The notes beneath the pieces were generated by a model. It had not been told where the DNA came from. It worked only from the letters and a program-made list of their open reading frames with translations, and did not search any database. A program made the position numbers and the translations under genes. From contig OY743182.1 of NCBI GenBank assembly GCA_963555705.1, forward strand, positions 55,007,092 through 55,071,091: a DNA stretch of 64,000 bases. The letters run 5' to 3'. The DNA comes from Ligustrum vulgare. Lineage: Eukaryota; Streptophyta; Magnoliopsida; Lamiales; Oleaceae. Below, one piece after another: positions 44,221-54,988 of the stretch; within the stretch, counting starts at the first letter, position 1, and every line of letters starts with the position of its first letter.

Positions 44221-44580
44221 AAAGTTGTGATACTAAAAAAAGTTTATAAAAAGTGTTTGATTTTATATCGGAGATAAAATATCATAAAAATTTGTAAAAT
44301 ATCAAATTGTAGTACTAGAAAAAATTGAAAAGTATCATAAGTATCACATTGTAATAGTAGAACAAAATGAAAAAATATCATAAGTATCAAACTGAGATGC
44401 TAGAAAAAATAGAAAAGTATCATAAGTATCACATTTTGATACTAAAAAACTTGAAAAAGTATCATAAGTATCATATTGTGATACTAAAAAAATTGAAAAG
44501 TATCATAATGTGATATCAACATAATCATAAGTATCATACTGTGATACTAACATATTTAAAAAGTATCATAACTCATAAGT
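44221..44580. repeat. Tandem array of AAGTATCATAAGTATCA units
   Basis: About six imperfect units of 45-60 bp built from AAAAGTATCATAAGTATCA and TTGTGATACTA. The GTATCA/TGATAC words are mutually complementary, so single strands could fold back. Confidence 0.75.
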
Positions 44581-45013
44581 ATTTTTCAATTTTTAAAATT
44601 TTATTATAAGTAATTTTCAAGTTTTATAAAATGTAAGTAAATTTCAGTTTGATCCCTAAAAGGAGGGTTTTTTGTGAAGAGCCCTTGTTTCTTCTTCAAC
44701 CGTTCATTTTCCATTCCGCAGCCTGAAACAGAAATCGCAATAGTAGATTATTTATGCCCTACATTTTGTTCTGGTATTTTTCTGTTCCATTCGTGCTCTA
44801 TTATTTTTGCCATAAATCAAATAATCAATTACCCCTTTATTGAGTCGACAAATTCTTTTTGTAAATAAGTGAATTGATTAGTTGACTGAAACGAGAAATT
44901 TTTTTTGTTCGAATAGAGGAAAATTGGTGGATTAGTGGACCAATTCTTCGGAATTGTATTGAATTGGGAAAGGTTAAAAGCGTAAGCCTTCTAGCAATTT
45001 CTTAAAGTCTTGT

Positions 45014-45303
45014 ATGAAGCTTGAGAAGTATCTGGAACTCAATAGACATTCAGACATCAGTGGACATGTATTGTGTTCAAAATTATTATGTTTAAAGGGC
45101 TACCAAGTGAAGCAACGAGCAATCGGATTGCTGCAATATTTGAAGACGATGGATGGTTGTTTCCCAAATGCTTATGTTGCTTACAAGATTTTGCTAACCA
45201 TACCAGTCGCAGTTGCAACTGTAGAAAGAAGTTTCTCCAAATTAAAGTTGATCAAGACTTACCTCCGGTCAATTATGTCACAAGAGAGATTGAATTAGAT
45301 GAT
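45014..45303 (+). pseudogene. hAT transposase C-terminal dimerisation domain fragment
   Basis: The frame contains NAYVAYKILLTIPVAVATVE followed by RSFSKLKLIKTYLRS and MSQERLN. This is the hAT-family C-terminal dimerisation domain of the type common in zinc-finger MYM/TTF-like plant proteins. An in-frame TAG follows at 45296. The next few codons stop at the ACTAG target site of the solo LTR, and the end of the domain (SLINIFASKNAR) resumes at about 59258 on the far side. No N-terminal part or intact start is seen, so it is a remnant. Confidence 0.85.
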
Positions 45304-46956
45304 ACTAGTGTTCACTAATATCTCGGGATGCGAGATACACCTGCAAGTGTACGAGTCATGAGGAGTAATAAAGTGGACCTTAGAGTTCGGATTATCGTCC
45401 CACGAGGACTGCTATTAATTACCGAAATATGTTAGTTCTAAACCTTATTTGAACGGACAAAATAATTTGAGATTTTGAACTAAAACTAAGAAAATAATTA
45501 AAGAATTAAATTGTAAAATTTGTTTTGTCTTCAAAAATGATTGTAAAGTAGTTGAGATTCACGATTTCATCTAACCAATTAAATCAATTCAAATTCCAGT
45601 TTTATTTCCTAAATATGCATTCGGTCCAATTCACTAATGATATTGAAATTTCTCTCTCGAGTTTAAATCAATTATACATAAATAAGTCAACCATGTATAT
45701 CTACAGAAGGTCCGAATATTCCTTATCTAGATGCATAACACGCAAGAATTCACACACGACTGAATAATAACAAAAGTATATCTGTATCTCGTTCAATTAC
45801 CAAATTTATTACCAAGTTCTAAATTATTAACTCACCACTAGGATTATGGAAATAAATCAATATATCATGAATTGGTGATCAAGCAATTCAAGCATTAAAA
45901 ACAATAATAAATCAATACATGCAATGAATTACTAAAATAAAGGAACTTGGAATTAAAGTCTTTGTTTGTTAAAAATTGTATGTTTAAAAACATGTTTTTT
46001 TATGTTTTCGAGGTAGAATATGTGGTTGAAAAGTGGAGAGAGAAAATTTATGTGATTAAAAAGTAATTTAGGGAATTTTGTTGTTTAAAAACATAAAAAA
46101 ATATATTTTGCCAAACATAGGCAAAATAATTAACTAGGCTACATCGTTCATCCCAACATTAAATTTAGTTACACATCATGATTAAAATGCATAAACAATA
46201 AAATAAAACGTTCATTGAAAACAATAAGAAGAAAGGAAAGCATGCACCATGTCTCAATTCTTCAATTATCTTCAATTCACGTCCCTTTTGCTATGCTTCG
46301 ATCTCCCAAGAACTGAATGATAAAATCTGAATTTAGGCATGTTCTTAGGCGAGGCAAATGTCCCAATTTCGTGCCTCATAGGTTGTTTATATAGGTTTTT
46401 GGAAAAACCTAGGTGAAAAAGGAGGAAAATCAGATGAAAATCGCTAAAAAACCAAGATTTACGACCCAGGCGGAAGCCTACGTTGCCTCTCAGGAAAAAT
46501 TTTCGAAATCTCGCAGGAAAAATATTTTGGTTCTGACCATTCAACTAGAAGTAGCACGACCTTGCAGTCAAAACTCGCGCGGCCGCACAGTTATAACTTT
46601 CGGTGCAATTTTCAAGTTTGAAATCTATTTAAGTAGGTCCTTGACTTTTATTTGCACCTCAGGCCCTCCAGTTTCAATTCAAGTATTGTAGTCCTTAAAC
46701 TTCTAAATCTTCTCAATTAGCTCATTTCAACTCTCAAATCCTTTAATTTGGTCCTCCAACTTTTAATTTATTCATTTTGGCACCTTGCATGATTCTCTAT
46801 CGTTGTCATCACCTCCTCAATTGCTCAAATAATCTCCAATTAGCATCCAATTGTGCATTTTTCCTAATAATTACCTCATTCTTCATCTTTTGAGACATTT
46901 CCTAAAATGTAAACAAATAAACACTAATTAAATAGAAATTATTCTAAAACGAAAAT

Positions 46957-47636
46957 TATTGAATCCGGGCCCAAAGAAGGGTACAGTGACCCACCAGCGA
47001 AGGCCCAACGGTGGCCCAACGGACCTTGACCTACAGCTAAGGCCTAAAATATCACCTTGGGATGAATGCCGAGGTGGTATGTCAAGCAAACCTCTTTAGC
47101 CAACCTGGTTAACGCCCTAGCCGATGTGCTTTATACTCAGCCGGGGCGCTTTTGACGCTGACCAGAAGAGAGAGATAGAGTCAGTGATGGGACACTGCCT
47201 GTACCCAGACGTGACAGGCGCCCATCCCCTACGAAATGTAGCAATGATTACGGTTGAAAAGCAAGATTGTCACATCCATAAGCTAGGGTGATGACAAGTG
47301 TAAAGTACGCCACGTGTCATGATCCGAGACAAGAAGTTCATCTATAAATGAAGCACAATTGTCTCCAAGAACGGGGGTTAGCAATTTCTCACTCTTAACT
47401 CTATATTTCTCTCACTCCCTTTTTTCTCTTTTTCTCTTCTACACATTTATATTTCCCACACCCAATATATATTTGCCCAAAATGAGTACTGACTTAGGCA
47501 TCGGAGTGTAAACGGGAGCCACCTCGGCCCCCTTTGCAAACTGATTGTTTGTCACAGTGCGCAGGAGATCCACGTGTTCAAGAGGGAGGAGCTGAGACGT
47601 GTTGGTCCAAGGTCCAGCCGGATTTTGTGGTCAACA
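46957..47636 (+). repeat. 5' LTR of the Tat element
   Basis: 680 bp with a TATA box TATAAAT at 47343-47349 and a CT-rich transcription-start region (47395-47440). The first bases are TATTGAATCC instead of TGTTGAATCC, a one-base change in the terminal dinucleotide. Confidence 0.9.
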
Positions 47637-47639
47637 TTT

Positions 47640-47657
47640 TGGCGCCGTCTGTGGGAA
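47640..47657 (+). other. Primer binding site of the Tat element
   Basis: TGGCGCCGTCTGTGGGAA lies three bases after the LTR. It is identical over 18 bases to the gag-only element's site at 2900-2917. Confidence 0.8.
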
Positions 47658-47699
47658 GCCATACTGCTAACTACGAAAACACATGGTAAAAAGCCACAC

Positions 47700-48120
47700 A
47701 TAGAAAGGTAGTCTTGAAAAAGGACGAATAACCTCTTACAATAGAGCGGATAACTGCAAAGAGATTTGAAAGATAAGCTGGTTGGCCTTGAAAAAGGTAG
47801 GAGCTTTGAAAGATAAGCTGGTTGGCCTTGAAAAAGGTAGGAGCTTTAAAAGATAAGCTGGTTGGCCTTGAAAAAGGTAGGAGCTTTGAAAGATAAGCTG
47901 GTTGGCCTTGAAAAAGGTAAAAGCTTTGAAAGACAAGTCCGTTAACCTTGACTGAAATATAAGTGCAATAACCTTGAAAAAGGTAAAGAACTTTGAAACA
48001 TAAGTTTAAACACCCTTGAAAAAGGTAAAGAACTTTGAAACATAAGTTTAAACACCCTTGAAAAAGGTAAAGAACTTTGAAACATAAGTTTAACAACCTT
48101 GAAAAAGGCTTGAAACAGCG
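47700..48120 (+). repeat. Tandem repeats in the Tat leader
   Basis: Two related arrays: about four copies of a 44 bp unit with GATAAGCTGGTTGGCCTTG and AAAAAGGTAGGAGCTTT (47763-47935), then about three copies of a 43-45 bp unit with GAACTTTGAAACATAAGTTT and CCTTGAAAAAGGTAAA (47975-48110). They lie in the untranslated leader just before gag. Confidence 0.88.
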
Positions 48121-48177
48121 AGACAAAGGTCTATCTATCCTTGAAAAGCAATCTAAGACCAAAAACTCTTCTGAAAC

Positions 48178-49960
48178 ATGAATGAAAGTGACGGTGATGT
48201 TAACCCTCTTAGGGGAAGAAGTGGCCGACATAGCGAGGATGAAGTTCCTCAAGAACTCCATGAAAACGCCAACGAGGAAGTGGCACAACCTAATCCACCT
48301 CGCCGGCACCGAAATCGCCGCACGATGCGAGACATGACACTTATGCCGGCCCAAATGCTGGAGATGCAGAGGCAGAAAATAGAACAGACTGCTGCAATGA
48401 ATGCCTTTATGGCCAGAGGGTATGCTGTGAACGAACCCGTGATGCCTCAGCAATACTCACAGCCACATTATTCGCCATCCGAGGCGGCCACTGTTTCTTA
48501 TTACTATCAGGACCCGCAGGCATACGCCGAAGTGGAATCCGAGCCCTTCTACGAGAGAGACCCAGAACATGAGACGCATGGGGAACAAAACCCACTCCCA
48601 GCTAGACGCAGGGAGGCTTCTCCCTCAAAATCCGGCAGTGTTTTCAGCCGAATAGGAGGGTTATTCAGGGGACAACGACGGGGACAAACGGACCCAGGTC
48701 GGCATAATGCCGCAGAGCCTAGAAATAGGCGCGAGCGACGTGCTGAAGAAGCCTTATTGCAGGATCAAATGTACAGGGACCAACAAGGTATGGGGGGAGA
48801 AAGGATGGCATCAGTACATGAGCCTAGGAATAGGCAAGAAAGAAGAGCCGAAGCAGTTCGGACTAATCCTTGTAACGAATTACAGAGCCATGAAAGGCCA
48901 AACTACGGCCACGTTCCACCACCACAAAGGCAGGAGCACGCTCCGCCGCTCTATGGCCAATACCGTGACCCGGAGTATTCCGGTCACGATGAGAACAGCG
49001 AGCTGCCGTCATACGAGTTGGATGACGAAGAGGAAGTAAGTCCCTTCAAAGAGGGCCTCCGTAGATGCCCCGTCCCCCATGACTTTGAGATGTCAAAAAT
49101 AGCAAAATACTCTGGCCGAGGTGACCCTGATGATCACCTGTTAAATTACCGCGCCAGCATGGAAATATCAGGGGCCACCCCGGCACTGAAATGTAAAGCT
49201 TTTGCTTTAACCCTTGAGGGAAGTGCCATACGATGGTATTAAAAACTCCCTCCTGGCAGCATCCACAGTTGGAGGGACATGAAAACTGCTTTTAAGAATG
49301 ACTTTATTTCTTCCAGGCCTGGTCAACTCCCACTCCAGCGCCTTCAGGATCTGAGGCAAGGAAGGGACGAATCTCTGAAAGTTACCTAGCTAGATTTACT
49401 GAAGAAATGCATATCTGCAAAAATATCACAAAAGCGGAGATGTTTTCCGCCCTAAAAGGAGGGCTAGATATGACCAGCATGTTTTGGAGGGATGTCCGGA
49501 GCAGGAAACCAAGGGATTACAATACCCTGGTAGACCTGATGAAGGAAGAGATTGTATCAGAGGAAATGGCTAGGGCCAGAGATAATCACCCCCAAGGGAG
49601 ATACAACCTTGGATATTCCAATGAAGCGGACCTCAAAAAGGGAGGAAACAAGGATAGGATCGGCGGTAACTGAGGTGGAGCGCCTCGTCCATTTCCGGAG
49701 ACGGGATCTAGCTTTGCAGCAGAAATCACGGAAGCTATCCCTCACTTACACTCTAACACCCCTTCTCAAAATCCCCCCACGGCTCAAGGAAGAGCGGAAA
49801 GCAGCCGAAGTGGAAAACAGCCCATGATTGGGGCTTACTGCGCCTTTCACAGATATTACGGCCATGCAACGGAGGATTACAGGGAAATTCACATGCTAGC
49901 TGACCAAAAAGCGCAGGGGAGAAGGGGGGGGAGATTTTCCCCTAGACACAGGGAGAACCC
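48178..49960 (+). pseudogene. Tat gag, interrupted
   Basis: The ATG at 48178 opens MNESDGDVNPLRGRSGRHSE. The first 280 residues are Arg/Glu/Gln-rich and disordered. The gag core begins near residue 295 (MSKIAKYSGRGDPDDHL, then CKAFALTLEGSAIRWY) and hits a TAA at 49240. The core goes on as KLPPGSIHSWRDMKTAFK, with a frameshift near 49390, and resumes at 49407 (NITKAEMFSALKGGL, LMKEEIVSEEMARARD). A further frame holds the nucleocapsid finger at about 49830 as YCAFHRYYGHATEDYREIH. The final Cys of the usual C..H....H....C finger is Tyr, so zinc binding should be lost. No functional Gag can be made from this copy. Confidence 0.85.
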
Positions 49961-50109
49961 AGAAAACTGATGGTCAGAAGTTCAACCGAGCTGATAGGAG
50001 AGCTCCGTGGAAGAACTCAACTAAGGAAAGAATTGACAATCGTCAAAGAGACAAGAATAGGGGCCAAGATACCACCTCGGCACATGCTAAAGATACACGG
50101 GAGCCACCT

Positions 50110-51126
50110 GTGCCTGTGGCCGACCTCCCCATTCGTGAAATCGACACGATACTGGGAGGCCCCCACCCGGGTGGGAGCACCAACAACTCCCAGAAAAGGT
50201 ATATAAGGGAGGCCAAACAGCTTGCCAACGTGAATTATCATATCCATTCACATCCTGTTGGGATGCCTCGGACGGAGTCCATCACATTCACGCAAGACGA
50301 TGCCATTGGGGTGCACTTCCCACACAACGACGCATTGGTTATCAGGGTGGTGGTAGCTCGGAATGGATTATCACGGATGATGGGAGACGACGGTGCCTCG
50401 GTAAATGTAATTTACGGGGTAACTTTCGATAAAATGGGGATCAATGCTCCACTCATCCCAGTCCCTGACCCGATATATGGGTTCACAGGAGAGAGCATAA
50501 CCCCCAGAGGATCCATAACCCTACTGACTGAAGTAGGGCAAGCACCAGCCATTTCCAGAATCCCTATGGAATTTTTGGTGGTGGACAAAATCTCCTCTTA
50601 TCATGGCTCAATTGGGAGGCCCGGTCTCATTGACTTAGGGGCTGTAACGCATACAAAGTACATTTGCATGAAGTTCCCCACAGAACATGGTGTTGTGACT
50701 GTGAGAGGGAGCCAAACCGAGTCGCGGGCCTGTTACACGAACGCAATCCGAAAGTTTCAAGATCGAAGCTTGAACATGATTAGCGATGTAGCTATGGCAG
50801 AGGCTGCTCCAGACCTTGAAAGATTGGGTGAAGAGCTTTCTGGAACCAAAGATGTCAAGATGACATTAGAAGAGGACCTGGAAGATTTGGACCCAAGAAT
50901 GGTAGGAGACAATTGCTCCACTCCAGCCGAAAGGCTAGAATGCTTCGGCGTAGACCCGCTTGATCCGATCAAGGAATTGCAGATCGGATTGGATTCACCA
51001 ATTGAATACAAAAATCAAATGAAGAGCTTCTTACTTGAAAATCTCGATGTATTCGCATGGAAGCACGGCGACATGGTTGGGATCGATCCTAAGGAGGCCT
51101 GTCACAGACTCCAGATTGATCCATGA
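50110..51126 (+). pseudogene. Tat aspartic protease region and start of RT
   Basis: The protease core contains LSRMMGDDGASVNVIY, keeping an Asp-Gly-Ala-Ser motif, then FDKMGINAPLIPVPDPIYGF, and later GRPGLIDLGAVTHTKYICMKFP, as in Tat/Retand proteases. Residues after about 225 are an acidic linker leading into the RT N-terminus (HRLQIDP). A TGA at 51124-51126 interrupts the frame just there, where related elements read through a Lys/Arg codon, and the RT continues in phase from 51139. Confidence 0.83.
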
Positions 51127-51138
51127 GGCCCTGGGCAT

Positions 51139-52947
51139 ATGCAGAAGAGAAGAACTATGAGTTCGGACAAGTATGAGGCCTTGAAAGACGAGGTCACGAA
51201 GCTATTGAAAAATGGCTTCATCAGAGAATCGCGCTATCCGAAGTGGGTATCACACCCTGTTTTGGTACCAAAACACAATGGGAAGCTTAGAGTATGTATT
51301 GATTTTTCGAACTTGAACCAGGCATGTCCAAAAGACAGCTTCCCACTGCCCCGGATCGATCAGTTGGTTGATTCTACAGCAGGGCATGAGCTGCTTAGCT
51401 TCATGGATGCTTACTCCGGATACAATCAGATCCCCATGTACGAATCGGACGAGGAGCATACCTCGTTTATAAAAGATAGAGGACTCTATTGCTACAGAGC
51501 AATGCCGTTCGGCTTGAAAAATGCGGGAGCTACCTATCAGAGGCTAGTAAATCGCATGTTTCTAAAACAATTGGGAAACACCATGGAGGTGTATGTTGAT
51601 GACATGTTGGTCAAAAGCATGGTCGCCGCGGATCATATCCGCCATTTGTCAGAGGCCTTCGATGTTTTGAGGAAATATCGAATGAAGCTCAACCCAGCGA
51701 AATGTGCATTTGGAGTAGAGTCTGGAAAATTTCTTGGGTTCATGGTGAATAAAAGAGGAATCGAAGCTAATCCCGACAAAATCAATGATTTGTTAAACAT
51801 GCAATCGCCTCGAAATCCAAAGGAGGTGCAAAGCTTAACGGGAAGAATTGCAGCCTTGAATCGATTCGTCTCCAAATCCACAGACAAATGCTTGCCGTTT
51901 TTCAGGATCCTAAAAGGGGGGAAACGATTCCAGTGGACACCGGAGTGTGAGCAGGCCTTCGCCGACCTGAAAACATCCTTGGGGCGACCCCCATTGCTAT
52001 CAAAGCCAAAGGCTGGCGAGCCTCTCTACTTGTATTTGGCTGTGTCCAAGGAGGCTGTTAGCTCCGTGTTGGTCAGAGAAGAGGAGGGGAAACAATTTCC
52101 AGTATATTACGTGAGCAAAGCCATGCTAGATGCGGAGACACGCTACTCAGATATGGAGAAACTTGCCCTCTCACTACTCACCGCTTCTCGCAAACTTCGT
52201 CCCTACTTTCAGGCACACTCCATACACGTGCTCACCAACTTTCCCATGAGACAAGTGTTGCAAAAACCAGATATATCAGGGAGGTTACTGAAATGGGCGA
52301 TAGAAATCAGCCAGTTTAACATACACTATGGGCCTCGGACTGCAATAAAAGGCCAAGCCTTGGCTGACTTCGTAGTCGAATTCACCCACCCACCGGAGAT
52401 CGAAATGGTTGATAACACAGATGATAACCAGGAGTGGAAATTATTTGTTGATGGGTCCTCGGCTAAGGAGCGATCCGGTGCGGGCATATTACTAATAAGC
52501 CCAGAAGGGTTTAAACTACATAGCGCAATCCGCTTTGAGTTCAAAGCCTCGAACAACGTTGCTGAGTACGAGGCGTTGTTAGCTGGGTTAAGACTTGCCA
52601 AATCTTTGAAGATCAAATCCATAGTGGCGAACAGCGATTCGCAGCTCGTTGTAAATCAATTCAATGGGCAATTTTCTGCTAAAGAACCCTCTATGATTGC
52701 TTACTTGAAGAAAGTAAGAGATTTGACGGTGCACTTTGAAGAAATGGAATTGCAGCACATCCCCAGGAAAAAAAACTCCAACGCTGATACTCTGTCCAAA
52801 CTAGCAAGCAGCAGTGATGCGGAGCTATATAATCTGATCCCGGTTGAGCGCATGTCGACCTCCTATATTGAGCCAGGACCAGAGATTTTGACGGTAGAGG
52901 AAGAGAGATCCTGGATGAATCCGCTGATTGCATATTTGAGGCACTAG
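51139..52947 (+). CDS. Tat reverse transcriptase with two RNase H domains, 602 aa
   Basis: RT motifs in this frame: GKLRVCIDFSNLNQACPKDS (about 49-68), MDAYSGYNQI, AMPFGLKNAGATYQRL (121-136) and YVDD (152-155), the metal-binding active site. The first RNase H (about 270-400) has lost most catalytic acids, as is usual in Tat elements. The second, archaeal-type RNase H (about 433-558) keeps FVDGS (D438), EYEAL (E478), NSDSQL (D500) and NADTLSKLA (D554). The N-terminus is set by an upstream TGA, so the 602-residue frame is a part of a longer polyprotein. It ends at a TAG (52945) that interrupts the linker to integrase. RT and RNase H look intact in themselves. Confidence 0.85.
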   Translation: MQKRRTMSSDKYEALKDEVTKLLKNGFIRESRYPKWVSHPVLVPKHNGKLRVCIDFSNLNQACPKDSFPLPRIDQLVDSTAGHELLSFMDAYSGYNQIPMYESDEEHTSFIKDRGLYCYRAMPFGLKNAGATYQRLVNRMFLKQLGNTMEVYVDDMLVKSMVAADHIRHLSEAFDVLRKYRMKLNPAKCAFGVESGKFLGFMVNKRGIEANPDKINDLLNMQSPRNPKEVQSLTGRIAALNRFVSKSTDKCLPFFRILKGGKRFQWTPECEQAFADLKTSLGRPPLLSKPKAGEPLYLYLAVSKEAVSSVLVREEEGKQFPVYYVSKAMLDAETRYSDMEKLALSLLTASRKLRPYFQAHSIHVLTNFPMRQVLQKPDISGRLLKWAIEISQFNIHYGPRTAIKGQALADFVVEFTHPPEIEMVDNTDDNQEWKLFVDGSSAKERSGAGILLISPEGFKLHSAIRFEFKASNNVAEYEALLAGLRLAKSLKIKSIVANSDSQLVVNQFNGQFSAKEPSMIAYLKKVRDLTVHFEEMELQHIPRKKNSNADTLSKLASSSDAELYNLIPVERMSTSYIEPGPEILTVEEERSWMNPLIAYLRH

Positions 52948-52950
52948 ACA

Positions 52951-54146
52951 GTGCCAAACGAGCCGGAAGCAGCTCGGAAATTGCAAAGGTATGTTGCAAA
53001 TTTCGTGCTCTTGGATGATCTACTCTATAAACGGAGTTTCACCTCCCCGTTGCTGAGATGTGTTGGGCCTGAAGAAGGGCGATATGTAATGAGGGAAATC
53101 CATGAAGGTATATGTGGCAACCATGCCAGGCACTATCGCTAGCTCGGAAAGCCCTCAAACAGGGGTATTTTTGGCCCACTATGCGAAAGGACTCTCATGA
53201 CTTTGTGCGCAAGTGTGATAAATGCCAAAGACACGCAACCATACTGCATCGGCCACATCACAGGCTAACCGTGGTGACCAGCCTTTGGCCTTTTCCAAAA
53301 TGGGGGGTTGATATTATAGGTCCTATGCCTAGGGGTGCCGAAAATAATTGCTTTGCTATAGTAGCAATTGACTACTTTACCAAGTGGGTCGAGGCTGAAC
53401 CACTTATGAGAATCACCGAGGCCAACACCACCAAATTCATTTGGAAGAATATCATATGCCGGTTTGGTATACCCCATTCGCTGGTTAGTGACAATGCTAA
53501 ACAGTTTAAAAACAGAAGCGTAGACGAGTTGTGCGATGATTTGGGAATTAGAAAGCTGTTTTCATCTCCACATCACCCGCAGGCCAACGGGCAAGTGGAA
53601 GCAGTGAACAAGACCATAAAAAACACCCTGAAAAGGAAGTTGGAGTCCAAAAAGGGCGCATTGGTAGATGAGCTCCCGCAAGTGCTATGGGCGCTTCGCA
53701 CCACTTCTCACACCGCAACTGGTGAAACACCGTTCTCATTAGCATATGGCGCCGAGGCGGTATGTCCCGTCGAAATTGGGGAACCTTCACTTCGACAAAT
53801 TAATTACGACGAAGTGAGAAACGAAGAAGTACAAAGGGTCAGTTTGGATTTCCTCATAGAGAAATGGAACGATTCTCAAGTGGTGATGGCCAGATACCAG
53901 GAAAAGATGGCTCGATACTACAATAAAAGGGTGAAAGGGCGACGCTTTAATATTGGGGACCTAGTCCTAAAAAAAGTTCTTCTTTCAACTCAAGAACCGG
54001 GAGTAGGGACTTTGGGTCCCAATTGGGAAGGCCCTTATAGGATCAAAGCCAAGGTGGTACTTGGTACCTATATAATTGAAGATTTATCCGGGGTACCTTT
54101 GTGTAATCCTTGGAACACAGATCATCTTCGTCGCTATTTTCAATAA
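52951..54146 (+). pseudogene. Tat integrase, one frameshift
   Basis: The N-terminal linker and start of the HHCC finger (ARKLQRYVANFVLLDDLLYK, REIHEGICGNHA) are in one frame to about 53130, then the frame shifts. The rest (53112-54146 frame) has YFWPTMRKDSHDFVRKCDKC, the DDE core with D67 (KWGVDIIGP), D127 (LVSDNAKQF) and E163 (NGQVEAVNK), where D127 and E163 are separated by 35 residues as expected, and a C-terminal GPNWEGPYRI..TYIIEDL domain. The catalytic triad is kept; only the frameshift and the upstream TAG block expression as a polyprotein. Confidence 0.87.
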
Positions 54147-54149
54147 GTC

Positions 54150-54988
54150 AAATTCCACTTCAATGAGGCACAGTGTTGTCGCATGATTGTATGAAATCGC
54201 TAGTTAATTATGATGAGGATTGCACCAAATACTAATTAGCCATGCGTATTCGTCATGCATGAAATTGTTGAAAACAAGGGACTCTTATGAAGCCCACACG
54301 GCGACCACTGTGTAAAAAATGGGGTGTGTTGGCAAAAGAAATCCATACAAACTCAGACGTAAGTGCCTCAGACATTGTCCTATGAACCAAAGTTCTAAAA
54401 ACGATAAATTAGTTCGTACATACGGGGTGTTCTTTCGCGTGAAATACTAAATGTTTCCGCAAAGTGGTTGATACTTTCATGCATACACTTAAGCGAAACG
54501 CTCACAAGACATATGCATACTAAATACTGTGGATTCAAACGTAAAAGTCCCTATATTATTTCTGTTGTAAAAACATAAGCGCACGTCGTCGAAATTATAG
54601 ATTGAAAATAGGCACGCCATAAACAGAAGTTCATGCGAAGTTGTAAGAGGTGTTACTAAATGTAAGGTAAAAGTTGCTCAAAAGTTGGTCGACATCAGAT
54701 TTAACCAGCAAGCGTGAACGCATTAAGCTCGTTAAATCTGAGGGACTACACATTTACAGACATTTACAAACATTTACAGGTACCCGCATATCGTCATACA
54801 ATTACGAACTACTCTCACTTGGAAATACTCATGTTTAAGCAGTAAAGAAAAAATGTTGCTGCACCAAAATATGAATAAACTGCTCCATTCATAAAAATGA
54901 AACATGTACAATATGAAGTGTCGGAGGACTTACAAAAAGAAAGAGAAGAAGAAAACAAAAAACTAAAGCTAACAAATGCAGAAGAGGA
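54150..54988. other. Non-coding region between integrase and the antisense gene
   Basis: No gene is seen. It contains AACATTTACAGACATTT-like short repeats near 54750-54780, and must hold the 3' end of the antisense gene, which stops at 54989. Confidence 0.45.

Noticed and set aside
44221..44580. Regular repeats that could suggest a CRISPR array
   Set aside because: The units are contiguous and imperfect without unique spacers, and the DNA is from a plant nucleus.
47671..48453. A 260-residue minus-strand open frame with repeated LYLFQG-like segments
   Set aside because: It lies over the Tat leader repeats and the 5' part of gag; its repetition reflects the DNA repeats.
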